64,000 nucleotides of DNA from Coix lacryma-jobi var. lacryma-jobi. Taxonomy: Eukaryota > Streptophyta > Magnoliopsida > Poales > Poaceae. Position numbers and translations under genes: made by a program. Location of the stretch: positions 109,944,660-110,008,659 of the forward strand of contig CM019824.1 of assembly GCA_009763385.1 (NCBI GenBank), in the 5' to 3' direction. The notes below the pieces were generated by a model that worked only from the letters and a program-made list of their open reading frames with translations, had not been told where the DNA came from and made no database searches. Shown piece by piece: positions 10,345 to 22,600 of the stretch (position 1 is its first letter; every line of letters begins with the position of its first letter).

Positions 10345-13300
10345 TGTAACAGAACCGACCAATTTGCACCCGATTAAGCACTGAAAACCTCCGCTCTCGC
10401 AGAAATCATCGAGTACTTAAGCTCGTACAAACCCGGTAGTCCGGAAATCTCGAAGGATTTCAAATCATTCAACGACATCCAGCCAAGATCGTACTTGTTC
10501 CACGAACATGCTCACGGGTTACACCATAGTTGCATAAGGTTCAGATTACATCGGAGTACGAAATAATATTACAAACCATAGTTTGATAGTAGTAGCGGAA
10601 GCAACATAGTCTTTAAAACATAAGTTTGGATTGTTCATAAATACGGTGCCATCAGTTGACCGGGTCCACAAAAGCAACAAATGAGATAAGTGTTGACCAT
10701 GCCCTTGGTCTAGTCATCACCCGTTACCGGGTACAGGCAGTTCTCGCAGTAACCATAAAAGCACTGGCCATCTGCAACAACAAGGGAAATAAACCCTGAG
10801 TACAAGAAGGTACTCAGCTAGACTTACGCGACAAAACCAGAAATAAAGAGACACCAAGGATCATGTAGGCTATATAAGTGGGGTTGGCTGTACATACTCC
10901 TTTGCATGAAAGCTTTAGTAATAAAACTCAGTTTCAGATGTTGGCAATTGCTTTTAGTCATTAACTCTACCTTACTAGATTTGCACCTGTACTAAACAAG
11001 CACTTGCTAATTAATCAATCAAGAGTGACTATTTCATCAATAGCCTTTCAGATTTCATAACCATTTTAGTTCCATAAGTTCTACGGGAGATGATCTAAAG
11101 TCAACTGCTCACTGTCCAGGAGCGATGGCGATTATAATCGATTCCTACCCAGCTGGGGATAAAATGTCTCACACTCGCCCGGCACATTCCGGCTACGACA
11201 GTCGTAAGCTACCAGTCAGGAGATTCGAGAACACAATGCGCGGGACGGCCATGGGCCCTTCTACACCGGGGGTTATCTCAGTGCCAGGTCGCTCAATCTA
11301 TAACTGCCCACGGTCATGCCAGGTCGATCAGGCCTTGCCTGCCCTCGGACCATGCCAGGTTGATCAGAATAGTTGCCCACGGTATAGCTGAGGCCCTGGG
11401 TGTTAGGCGTCAACATCTCCATCACCGGCTCGAATAACCTTACTCGGCTTCGCAGGAGGTACTCAGACCTACTCCGTTAAGTGATTGACGCGTTCAATTT
11501 GACTGAAGTTACATTCCCGAACGGGTCCTAGGCGACACAGACGGGAGACTACTAGCACACAGAACCCATGTTCTGCTGCTCTTACATCCCGCCTCCGTCT
11601 CAGGTTAATTATCACATGGTTATCTCATGATAGCACAGGCTAAACATGATCAGTATCCACCTTATTGTGGGAGACAGGAAATCACCCGACTTTTACCGGT
11701 CTAAGCAGGGCTAAGCAAATAACGAGCCTAGACCTAAACAGGGATATCAAGATATATTGCAGGTGGACAAGGATAAGTAATAATGCATCAACGGTAGCAA
11801 TCAATTCCTATAACCTAATGCATCATTCATCATCAGGTTAATTGTAAAGCATTTGCAAACCGTAGGAGTTAGATTGCTCCGGGGCTTGCCTTTCTCAAAG
11901 TCCGACGGACGGTGGTTGCGGCACTCGGGTAGCTCGTCGGCGTCGGTCCCTCCGGCTTCTTCTGTCAGGTTCTCCTCCGGACTGGGCTCTTCTAGTGCCG
12001 ACTGGGTCTGGATCTCCTCCGCTGATCCTGTATGATGCATAATGTGCATGAATAGGATGAATGCACATAGAATGCATATGTGATGCACATGATCAACAGC
12101 AATCAGGGGATAAACACATGTCATCTACTGCATTCTCTTCAACAAGGTAGTCAACATCATTCTATCTATTTAATCTATCATAACCAACTTGTTAAGCTAT
12201 GTTGTCACCACATCAAAGTTTATTTAACGAGTTTATTACCTTCTAATTACCCACTGAAATAAATCTATTTAAACATGCTTAAAACAGCACCCCAACCTAG
12301 ACAGCTTCAGAAAAATCTACAGAAATTACTGGAAGTTAACAACACTCAAAATAGCTCTCTGCCAAATTTTCAACTCATTTGAACTTAAACTCTATCCCCT
12401 ATGAAAAAGACAAATTCTACCATGAAAAGGTGCTTTGAACTACACATCATATTAAAAAGTGTCAAACAACAAATTTCATAATTTTTCTCTGAACTTCTTA
12501 GCACAAGAGCAGACAACAAAAATTGTCAAGTTCATATCCCTCATATTTAAATTACTACAAAATTTACAAGAAAGCAGCATTTAACCATTTTAAAAGCTAC
12601 TGCCAAATTAATTCATAGAACAACCTCATATTATATTTTTCTCTGAAACTACACATCCATACAAACCTAGCAAAATTGGAATCACATTTTTCTGACTTAT
12701 ACACAATTAGTTATGCATTTTTCAAGTTAACACCACTTTTCTAACTTAAGTAAATCTACACATAAAAATATCACCAATAATGCATTTAACATTTTTCATA
12801 GATAGATCTAATCATGCTGAACACAACAAAATTTGTTTCACAGGATTTGGACTTAAAATGAGCCTTGTAGGAATTTTTGAAGCCTTTACATAAATTCTGC
12901 AAAACTTATTTTAAAAGAAAACTTAACCTAAAACACTACGGACACCCAACTTGACTCAGCCGAGGCCTAGCAAAACTGCTATGCACACCCGGCTATCCCG
13001 AGCCCTACTGCACCCAAACTCTTCCCTTTCTCTCTTTCTTACTGCCAGTCGGGGCCCGCTGGTCAGGGCGACCAAGCTACCGAGGTCAGGCTCGGCAGGT
13101 TACCGCGCGAGGCCAGGCTCGGCAGTCAACGACGGACTTTGGCACCGTCGCTGTTGACCGGCCCTTGCTCACCGGCGGCGAGGCTTTTGGCGATGTCGAG
13201 GCTACCACTGGACGCGGGTTTGCGAGACGAACACGACTGACTGACTTGCCGAGCCAGAGGGATACCGGAGCAAGCTCGACGGCAGCCATGGCGGAGCGGC

Positions 13301-14606
13301 GGCTCTGCGACTCGGCGGCGAAGCTCTTCCCGGCGAGCTTGAGACTCGGCGAGACTAATACTAGCCCAAGCAAGCCCTAAGCGACCTATTGGAGCAACTT
13401 TCGGGCCTCGGCATCCTCGGCATTGCTCGGCGCCATGCGCGGCGGCGGTCCACGGCGGACACGGCGCGGCTGGCCCCTGATCCGGCGAACTCAAGGCACG
13501 AGAGAGGTCTCCATCTGACCCTAAGCTACTATGGAGGTTGGGAAGGTAAGAACTGGGCTCGGATTGGGGTGGTTTGGCCGGAGATGGCCGGTTCACGTGG
13601 AGGTCACGGCGGCGGCCATGGCGGAAGCTTTGAGGATGGCATCCGCTGTTCCGGCGGCCAGAGAGGAAAAGAGGGGAAACCAACCCTTGACGGAGAAAGA
13701 GGAGATCAGGGCGGAGAAACTAGCGAGAGGAATTGGACGGCGGCGCACGGTGGAGCGAGAAATTGCTCGTCGCAATTCGGCGGCAATGGCGGTTTGGGCG
13801 AACTGGAGAAGATGGTGGAGTGGCTGGCGAGCTTGTGAGCGAGAGAGTGAGCGAGTGAGTGAGCGAGCAGAGCACGAGCGCGGAGTGGAGAGGATGCAAA
13901 AGAGCGGGAGGGCGTAGGTGCATTGCACCTGGCCGGTTGCCGTCGGGGAGGAGCTCCCGACCGGCGCGGCGGCGCCAGGCATCTCGCGACACGCGGCGAG
14001 TGGGCACCGGGCGCATGGAGCGACGTGGCGCTTGCTGCGCAAACCACGGGCGGCGAAGTCGGTGGTTTGGCCGGCCGGCGAGGCGGTCTCGCGGCGGCGA
14101 GGCGGTTTCTGCCGGCGCGGAGGGAGCGGCGCGCGCGCGGGGAAGAAAAGAGGGGCTGACAGGGGGGTCCCACTGGGGTTTAAACTAATGAAGTTTGGTT
14201 TTAAAATGTTGATGCTCTATAACTCCTAAATTAAGCCGAATTAGGAGAAGGTCCTAAAAGCAAAATTGCTTAGGATTTTGTAAGGAACAAATCATCTTTA
14301 AGGCTCCAGTCCAAATTCTGCTTAGAAAAAGAAATTTAGTGCTAAACCATTTTTCTAATGCAAGAAATCATAATTTAAATGCTTTTTCTGAGAAAGTGCT
14401 TTAAAGCAAAGTTGTTCCTTTCATCAAGATCTACAACTTTGTTATAAGGCACTTGGTCAGAAACAGAAAGCATAACAAGGTTACACTAGAGACCAAACAA
14501 GGACTTAAGCACTTCAACAAACATATGCACATGAAAGGATGAGATGCTATGCTCATGCCATGTCAAATTATGCATTTAGGGATTGCTTAACACCTAGGGT
14601 GTTACA
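10345..14606 (-). repeat. Solo LTR of a long-LTR chromovirus in C1 gag
   Basis: On the minus strand it starts TGTAACACCCTAGG and ends CTGTTACA, with terminal inverted bases and no internal coding region. Flanks are ATCGC (10340-10344) and CTCGC (14607-14611), a 4 of 5 target duplication. Its end resembles the G1 LTR tail at 1-675, and its GC-rich centre (about 12950-14190) corresponds to the blocks in the G1 and G3 LTRs. At 4262 bp it is long for a plant LTR. It splits C1 gag after residues like SEIDAMAS. Apparent ORFs in the GC-rich block have no recognisable domains. Confidence 0.87.
11280..11387. repeat. Imperfect tandem repeat in the solo LTR
   Basis: Three imperfect copies of about 36 bases share a TGCCAGGT(C/T)G.TCA core followed by a TGCCC(A/T)CGG-like tail. 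Conservation is moderate. No function can be read from it. Confidence 0.5.
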
Positions 14607-15211
14607 CTCGCCATGGCGTCAATCTCACTGGACTTGAGCTTACTGAAGAGCTCATCGCATGTGAGGGTCTCATAGTTAGGTGATTCGATGATCGCCTGAA
14701 CCTTCGAGTCCCACACCGACCGATCAAGAGTATGCAAAAGCTTTAAAGCTCTCTCATGATCGTTGAAAGGCAACAACTCCTTGTTAGCCCTCATCCTATT
14801 GACAATCACCTGAAAGCGAGCAAATAAACTTTCTATGCTCTCGCCAGGCATATGTCGAAAGTTCTCATACTCTCGCTTGTACGACTCGTAGAGACGGGTT
14901 TTGACTTGAGTGGTTCCCTCATGGAAACGCATGAGGGTAGCCCAAATCTCCCGAGCCATAGCGAGGTGAGAAACGCGATCAAACTCGGACATGCCCAAAC
15001 AAGAGAAAAGAGCATTACGGGCTCAGCTATTGGCATCGTGCTCATCGATCTGACGCTGAGTCACACGAGCAGCCAAGACCACGTAATCAGTAGAGTTGCA
15101 AATATCCCAAATGGAAGCACCAATACTCTGCAGATAGGCCGACATGTGTATCTTCCAATACGCATAGATCGTCCCATCGAAAAACGGCGGTTTGCCCACG
15201 TCGCGATCCAT
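14607..15211 (-). pseudogene. gag: C1 gag, N-terminal part
   Basis: The ATG at 15211 opens MDRDVGKPPFFDGTIYAYW, the usual Copia gag start (DUF4219/UBN2 type). It runs through MSAYLQSIG and, after a stop at 15023-15025, through EIWATLMRFHEGTTQVK and a LHTLDRSVWDSKVQAI-like segment. It forms the capsid region. The stop follows ANS and is a likely CGA-to-TGA change. The solo LTR cuts the frame at 14606, and gag continues at 10344. Confidence 0.85.
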
Positions 15212-15260
15212 GTCGCCTTCTGTGGATCTGGAATCGGCTAAGGTGGAAGATCCTTAACCC

Positions 15261-15272
15261 GCTCTGATACTA
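15261..15272 (-). other. C1 primer-binding site
   Basis: The element-strand sequence TAGTATCAGAGC lies two bases inside the 5' LTR end and matches the initiator Met-tRNA complement TGGTATCAGAGC except one base. Confidence 0.85.
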
Positions 15273-15274
15273 AT

Positions 15275-17356
15275 TGAAGGACCGAGAATGCAATAGCAAG
15301 GTGACCAGAGGGGAGGGGTGAATGGGAGCTCAAAAATTTCTCTCGAAACTTCGGCCTTTGTCCCACAAATCAACCCCCAAAAGCTTCGATCGAAACCGTG
15401 ATGCCCACAACCCTTGGAAGAGGGTGGATGATCCCTAGGATTACAGGGAGGCACCACAAAGCGATAGCAATCCAAACGCCAAAAGCATCGGCACAAGTTC
15501 GACCCTCAAAAACCAAGTCCCGAACGTAGATGGAAGGCTACGTCGAGAAATCCCTAAATACCGATGCCAACAAGTAGCAAAGATACCTAGAGAGGCTTCT
15601 TGGTCAACTCTAGGGTCAAACGAGAAGTCCAGAAACCAACCGAGGAAGCCGGGAGAGCAAACGTACTAAAACTCAACACTCAGCCAACTCGCGGACTGTC
15701 CGGGCTTCAGACCGCGGACTGTCTGCCCAACGGCGGACTGTCCGGGCTCTGGTGGCGGACTGTCCGCCGGCCAACTGGGCGAAACAGCAAGGCTGCTGAA
15801 TAGTTCCTGGACGACTCCCGGACTGTCCATGGATTACTGCTGCGGACTGTCCCCCGGTCAATCCAAAACAACACAGCCGAACCACGCGACCGCTGCTCGG
15901 TCGGAGCCCGACGCGCGGACTGTCCGCCGGTGGAACCGCGGACTGTCCTCGACCACACAGTTAGGGCGATTTCGGTCGCCCCTCACACGAATCCTCCCAA
16001 ATCCAAATCAAATCACAATCCCTTGTTCCCAAACTTGGAGAAGATGATCACGAGGTAGTTAGGAGACTATCCCCAAGAAATCATCCGCTCAAATCAACTC
16101 AAACACCAGGAAATCGAAAGGGAAGGAATATGAATGAATAAAGCGCCACAAAAACGAAATCAACCAGATCTACTTGTTCGTGAGGAGTTAGATGAATTCC
16201 TTCGGTGGAAATAATCTCCTCACTATAAAGAACAAGTTGATTCAAACGGATTTCGCTAAGACGCAGTAGAGAGGGAGATCGAGTGACGGGAAAATCACGG
16301 AGAAACGAAGAACGCGAAGAACATGAACAAAACGCGAATCAACACATCGATTTGTAATCGTGTGGCTACCACATGCTACAACAGTGAGATTACGGTCTCA
16401 CTTCCTCAAAATCTCCAGTACACAGAGGTATGGTTCTCTGCGGATCTCAGTTGCTACAGCAGGGGATGGGGAGAGTAGGAAAACCTAGAAGGCAAAGAGC
16501 AAATGACTGAGATAGGATGGGAGGTGGGTGTCTCCCTCTACTTATCCTAATTCTAATTCCCACTCTACCCCTAACTAATTACAGAGCGAACCAGCTAAAC
16601 CCTAAGGTTATTCTGGACCAACTCGTGGTAGGTGGTGATCCGAAGGCCACGCCCGCACAACTGGTAGCGTTGCCCCGACGCAACCTCACCGATTGCCGCC
16701 GCGTGCCGCCACTGCTCTGCTTGTCCATTTCCCGGACGTCGCCCCCGGTTTTGTGGCCCAAACCGGGAAACCAGCCTTCACAGCCAACCCCTGGTTTTGA
16801 GGCCCAAACCGGGAAACCCGCAGTCCATCGCCTGAGTTTTGTGGCCCAAACTCAGCAAACCCGCAACACCTACGTTTTGAGGCCCAAACCTGGAAACCGT
16901 CCTCAGCCCGAGTTTTGTGGCCAAACTCGAAAACCGTCAACGCCCAGGTTTTAAGGCCCAAACCTGGAAACCGCCAACTCGGTGGTTTTTCTGTGGCTCA
17001 ACCACCAAACCGAGTTGAAGAAAGGATGCACCGCCTGTGCACCCCATCCACCGACACGTGTCCCCAGGTCCTCGACCCGAGCAACACCGTGATCGCAAGT
17101 CTTCGCTCGTCGCTGTCCCAGGCTGTCAACCACCACAGCTAATCCTCAGGCCACCGGTCCCTCAGTCCAAGCCTTATGTCTGCCCTTCGCCACTCTTGGT
17201 CCATCGGCACGGCACGTCTCTACTTGACCTTCACCTTGCCCTCGATCACTGTATCCGTGCTCGACACCTGCACAACACAAGCCAAAGAACATGCGCATCA
17301 TCCCAGTTGACAATCACTCATCACTCAAAGACTCGACATACACCCATGTATCCGCA
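15275..17356 (-). repeat. C1 5' LTR
   Basis: On the element strand it starts TGCGGATACATGG (17356) and ends TCGGTCCTTCA (15275), 2082 bp. It includes 65 bases at 17292-17356 that the other LTR lacks. The right end abuts the target duplication ACTTT at 17357-17361, which confirms this is the true end. It holds the same motif and hairpin arrays as the 3' LTR. Confidence 0.88.
16744..17018. repeat. Array of seven hairpin units in the C1 5' LTR
   Basis: This is the counterpart of 3117-3388. Units 1 and 5 have perfect stems here (CCCGGTTT/AAACCGGG and CGAGTTT/AAACTCG), whereas the other LTR has one wobble-type change in each. Confidence 0.85.
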
Positions 17357-18267
17357 ACTTTTGGTCGAAAGAGCCTTTGGGAGACACCACTTTGGTGTAT
17401 GTGACAGCTGTGTTGAAGCCCAGGGAAGAGGGTTCTATGTGGTCCGGATGGATGTATGAGAGCAAGGGAGGGGACCCTTGGGAAGGTGCGCAGTCAGCAG
17501 CGTTCCTTATCCTCAGGGACATCATGGAGCGGTTCCCAGAAGATCTCAGTCGGACTCTTGCAGGAGTGTTTCTAAGAGCTGATCCGTTCAGAGATGTTTG
17601 GGTGTAGACCAAGAAGGAAGCTTTAGAGGGCAGCCCCAGTGAGCTTCAGGCGTGTGATGGACCAGCAATGAGTGTTATGTATGCAGTGATGAAGGGATAT
17701 GCGGTCATGCAGCACGGTTTGTGCAGTATGACTGAATCTTGTCATCATGTCAGAAATGAAAAGAGACAAGCTCAGCGGGAGTTTGATGAAGAGATGAAGA
17801 AAATGCAAGAAGAGCTGAAGCAGATGACTATAGAGAAGGATCAGACAGTTCGGCGGAACGTGGTTGCAGCTCAGGAGATCATCAGGCTGCAGGAGTAGCT
17901 AGGGCGTGCCAAACACGCCAACCAGAGTGCAGAAAACCAGATGGTAAAGCTTTTTCAGCAGCGGAACCAGGCATGGGAAGAAGAGTTTGACTTGAGGGCT
18001 CGCATCATGACCCTGGAACAGCAGCTAGCAGCGACGGAAGCATACAACAACAACCTTCATGAGGAAGTGCATCGCCTCCACAACCAGCTTCATCCATACC
18101 ATCCTCTAGGTGGGGCCGAGATGGAGGTGGAGATGGGCATCGTCCTTGCTGACGATGGGGCTGAAGATGGTGGAATGCTCTTCGCCAACCAAGTTGATGA
18201 GGGAGAAGAAGAGGACGATGGAGCCGACGACGCTGAGAGTCACGTGTCCGATGCTGAGAGCGATTAA
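17357..18267 (+). pseudogene. G1 extra ORF, C-terminal part: coiled coil and acidic tail
   Basis: This continues the frame broken by C1 at 1644: FWSKEPLGDTTLVYVTAVL aligns with YSWQKEIYGQDSLVMVQIKV of G5. It then has SAAFLILRDIMERFPEDL, matching AAYLVLKDIIARFPADL of G5. After a stop at 17605-17607 it runs through a long charged helix (about 17755-18100; REFDEEMKKMQEELKQM, VHRLHNQL) typical of a coiled coil. It ends in a very acidic tail (VDEGEEEDDGADDAESH) before the stop at 18265. A further stop lies at 17896-17898 after LQE. The design matches the G3/G5 copies although the sequence is strongly diverged. No enzymatic motif is seen. Confidence 0.75.
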
Positions 18268-18574
18268 AGTTTAGGCCCCGTTGTCTATCGTTGTGTTTGT
18301 GATGTATCGAACCAGTTGTGTGTTGTGAGCTTTGAGAACCTCGTTGCTACCGTTGGAACCGTTTTAAGTATCAGACCTTCATTGTGTTTGATTTGTGTGT
18401 TTCCCTACGAGTATTAAGCACTTTTCATATAATTCATTTGTGATGTTATTTATGTGGAACGACTTGTGTATGTGCCTTATTGTATGAACCATGTTCAAAT
18501 ACAGTACCGCAGTTATTACGCATTTTGATCTGTATATATGGCATCACTCGTTGATTATTGGATTGGCTGTGGAG
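18268..18574 (+). other. G1 spacer between extra ORF and gag
   Basis: About 300 bases without a supported gene. The spacer is T-rich and ends GGATTGGCTGTGGAG directly before the gag ATG, compatible with a weak 3' splice site. G3 and G5 have a similar-sized spacer ending ACATGCAG before ATG. Confidence 0.5.
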
Positions 18575-19642
18575 ATGGTGAATACTCGTCGTGGAGCGGG
18601 AAGTGCTAGCGGTGTTGGTGGTGATGGACAAGGCGAGGAAGCAATTCCTCCTCCTCCTCCCCCATACACGGCAGAGAAGTTCTTCGCGCAGTTTCTGGGA
18701 AGTCAACGAAACATGGAAGCTATGCAAAGGAATATGGAAACCAACCTTAGGAACATCGCAGATAATACACGTCGGGCTGCAGGTCACGGGGGTCAAGATG
18801 TGAACCAGTACAGCACTTTTAAGGATTTCTTAGACACGAGACCTTCGATCCTCAAGGAAGCAGCTGAACCCTTGGAAGCAGATGAATGGATCAACACCAT
18901 CGAGCAGAAGTTCAGGTTGCTACGTCTGACAGAATCTCTAAAAGTGGAGTACGCTGCTCACCAGTTGCAGGGACCAGCTGGTATATGGTGGGCACACCAT
19001 CGTACCACATTTCCGGCAAATCAACCGATAGTTTGGGAGCAGTTTACAATAGCTTTTCGGGGCCATTATATTCCTCCTGGTTTAATGGCTATGAAGGTAA
19101 CACAGTTTTTGAGCTTGACTCAGGGTACCAAGACCAGGGCAGAATACCTGCATGCTTTCAACAATTTTGCTCGTTATGCGCCTGAATATGTCAACACAGA
19201 GGCTAAGAAGATTGCTTGTATGAAGAGGGGATTGAGCCCCAAGCTTCTGAAGTCGATGGGAAACTCTTCCAGGACACAGTTCAATGACTTCGTTAGTGAC
19301 TATTTGACCCAAGAGAACAATAACAATATCTACAGTGCATCCAAGTCATGCAAGAGAGCTGTGGAAGCAGGGGCACAATAGGGCAGAAATCAGGTGGCCA
19401 ACCGCCCTCCTTTTCGTTCAGCAGTGTCGGGGGCACGTTTCAAGCCTCCTCAGCGTCGTTTTTCCGGGAATCAACAGCAGGCCAAGGTTTAGAAGGTTGC
19501 AAAGGGTCAGTCATCACAGTACAAGGCAGGGCCCGGAACTCAGAACTATGCAGACAGCTATGTCAAGGGACCATGTTATAACTGTGGCAAGGAAGGGCAT
19601 CTGTCCAGGACATGTCCTAGCCCGAGAAAGAAGACCAATCAA
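18575..19642 (+). pseudogene. gag: G1 gag
   Basis: The ATG at 18575 opens MVNTRRGAGSASG. A proline run and a helix FFAQFLGSQRNMEAMQ follow, then the retrotransposon gag core: PLEADEWINTIEQKFRLL, EYAAHQLQGPAGIWW and YLHAFNNFARYAPE (about residues 100-240). The CCHC knuckle CYNCGKEGHLSRTC is at about 19573-19614. Gag packages the element RNA. Two in-frame TAG stops (19379-19381 and 19490-19492) lie between capsid and knuckle; both look like CAG-to-TAG changes. The frame continues directly into protease. Confidence 0.87.
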
Positions 19643-22600
19643 GTGCAAGCCCTTGTGCATCATACTTCTCTAGAAGGCATCTCTGAGGGAGAACCTGTGA
19701 CTGCTGGTATGTTTTCTATCAACGATATCTCCGCAGTTGTTTTGTTTGATTCTGGTTCATCGGATTCTTTCATAAGTCAAGCATTTGCATTCAAGCATAA
19801 TCAGGAAATGGTGACAGTGGATTTTGGATTCCGTATCAACTCAGCTAGTGCAAGTGTGTTATCTAACCAAGTGGTTAGAGAGGCAACTTTTGGTTTGGAA
19901 GGTAGGCAGTACAGAGTAAGCCTAGTAGTTATGCCAGGGTTATCGTTGGATGTTATCTTGGGTATGGACTGGATGAAAAAGTGGAAAGTGGTGATAGATA
20001 CTGGAAAAAGGATGATATCTCTGAAGGATCCTGAGGAAGAGGAAAGGTTTCAAGTGTTTCTCCCTGATCGTCTCAACCTTAGTTCAACGAGTTGTGCAGT
20101 TCAAGTGGCAGTTCTTCAGGAAATCCCTGTGGTTTGTGAGTTTCCTGATGTTTTTCCGGATGAGTTACCTGGTCTACCTCCGGATCGAGATGTGGAGTTC
20201 GTTATAGAACTGATGCCAGGAATGGCACCTATATCCAGAAGACTGTACCATATGCCTCCCAATGAGTTAGCAGAGTTGAAGATTCAGTTAAAGGATCTTT
20301 TGGACAAGGGTTTGATTCAACCTAGTTCGTCAGAGTGGGGATGCCCAGCTCTTTTTGTGAAAAAGAAGAAAGACAAAGCTTTGCGTATGTGTGTGGACTA
20401 TAGGCCTTTGAATGCAGTGATGATCAAGAATAAATATCCTCTACCCCGGATCGATATTCTTTTTGATCAGTTAACAAGGGCCAGAGTGTTCTCAAAGTTG
20501 GATTTGAGATCGGGTTATCATCAGATCAAGATCACGCCAAAGGATGTACCCAAAACAGCTTTTTCTACTAGGTACGGGTTGTATGAGTATCTTGTCATGT
20601 CTTTTGGTTTGACAAATGCTCCCGCATACTTCATGTACCTAATGAATTCCGTGTTTATGCCTGAGTTAGATCGCTTTGTGGTAGTCTTTTTGGATGACAT
20701 CTTGGTATATTCGGAAAGTATAGAAGATCATGTTGAGCATCTACAGATAGTTTTAACTAGACTCCGGGAACATAAGTTGTACGCTAAGTTCATTAAGTGT
20801 GAGTTTTGGTTGAAGAAAGTTCACTTTCTCGGTCATGTGCTATCAGGAGATGGGATCTCAGTGGACCTAGGAAAAGTACAAGAGGTAATGGATTGGAAAG
20901 CTCCAACCTCAGTTACAGAAGTCAGGAGTTTTCTAGGTTTGGCTGGTTACTACCGTCGTTTCATCCCGGATTTCTCTAAGATCGCCAAACCTATGACCTC
21001 AGCTCGTTGCTTCAGAAGAATGTTAAGTTTGTCTGGACAGAAGGGTGTGAAGCAGCTTTCCGAATTTTGCGGAATCTGTTAACCACTGCTCCTGTTTTGG
21101 CTCAACCGGATATAGAGAAACCTTTTGATGTGTTTTGTGAAGCATCTAAGATTGGACTTGGTTGCAATGCTAATGCAAGAAGGACGGGTGATAGCGTATG
21201 CTTCAAGGCAGTTAAAGAAACATGAGATCCACTACCCTACGCACGATTTGGAGTTGGCAGCCATAGTGCATGCTCTGAAGATATGGAGACACTACTTGTT
21301 AGGAAATGTGTGCAATATATACACGAACCATAAGAGTCTTAAGTATACCTTCACTTAATCTGAGTTAAACATGAGACAGCGAAGATGGCTAGAACTGATA
21401 AAGGATTATAACTTGCAAGTTCACTATCATCCTAGAAAGGCCAATGTGGTTGCAGATGCTTTGAGCCGTAAGCCGCACTGTGTTGTGGTGCAACCGTTGT
21501 TTGAAGAGATGTTTAATCTGATACATCCAGAAGTTTTGTTCAACATTCAACTCAGTTGTTCGCTTGAAAGTCAAATAGTTGAAGCTCAGAAATCTGATAA
21601 GGGGATTTCTCACATCAAGAGAAGAATGCTGGAAGATCCCTTAACCTCTTTTAGGCTGGATGAACAGGGAGTGTTATGGTTTGGTGATCGTCTCGTGGTG
21701 CCAAAGAACAAAGATCTTAAGAATAAGATTCTGGATGAAGCTCACTTATCCAAGTTATCTCTTCACCCAGGAAGCAGCAAAATGTATCATGATCTAAGGC
21801 CTCGTTTTTGGTGGACAAAGATGAAGAAAGAGATAGCAACATATGTCGCAAGATGTGACACGTGTTGCAGAGTTAAAGCAGTTCATATGAAACCTGCAGG
21901 GTTGCTACAACCGTTATCCGTGCCTGTTTGGAAATGGGAAGATATCAGTATGGATTTTATAACCGGGTTACCCTCTATGGAAAAAGGGAATGATTCCATT
22001 TGGGTAATAGTGGATTGTCTCACAAAGTCCGCTCACTTCATTCTAGTAAAAACCGGATATCGACCGCCTCGGTATGCAGATATATACATCAAAGATATAG
22101 TACGTCTTCATGGAATACCTAAGACAATCGTTTCGGATCGTGGACCTCAGTTCACCGCACACTTTTGGCAGCAGTTGCATAAAGGTTTGGGGACAAAGTT
22201 GGTTCACAGTACCGCTTATCATCCTCAAACTGCAGGGCAAACAGAAAGAGTAAACCAAGTGATTGAAGATATGCTCAGAGCTTGTGTGTTATCCTCCAAA
22301 GGATCGTGGGAATCATGGTAATCTTTGGCAGAATTCTCGTACAATAACAGTTATCAAGAGAGCATCAAGATGGCACCGTTTGAAGCTTTATATAGACGTA
22401 AGTGTGTGACTCCGTTAAACTGGGTCGAACCAGGGGAAAGGAGATACTTTGGAATCGACTTCATTGAGGAAGCTGAGAAAAAGGTTCAAATCATCCATCA
22501 GCACATACAAGCAGCACAATCTCGATAGAAAAGATATGCAGATAAAAGAAGAAGACTGTTGGAGTTCAAGAATGGAGATCATGTTTATCTGAAAGTATCT

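Larger units (their letters stand above)
1645..17356 (-). mobile_element. C1: Sirevirus-type Copia inserted in the G1 extra ORF
   Basis: Long direct repeats at 1645-3667 and 15275-17356 flank a minus-strand gag, protease, integrase, RT and RNase H order, which is Copia. The target duplication ACTTT lies at 1640-1644 and 17357-17361, and the insertion ends are TG and CA. Removing it restores continuity of the G1 protein (EPRYF followed by WSKEP). A gag start of the type KPPFFDGT.YAYWK, two CCHC knuckles and several polypurine-like tracts before the 3' LTR fit the Sirevirus/Maximus lineage. The gag is split by a solo LTR and pol has several stops. Confidence 0.9.

Noticed and set aside
13086..14229. 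Overlapping GC-rich ORFs as host genes
   Set aside because: They fall in the GC-rich centre of a solo LTR, overlap on both strands, and have no recognisable domain. Equivalent blocks in other LTRs (35385-36240, 56880-58200) do not conserve them.
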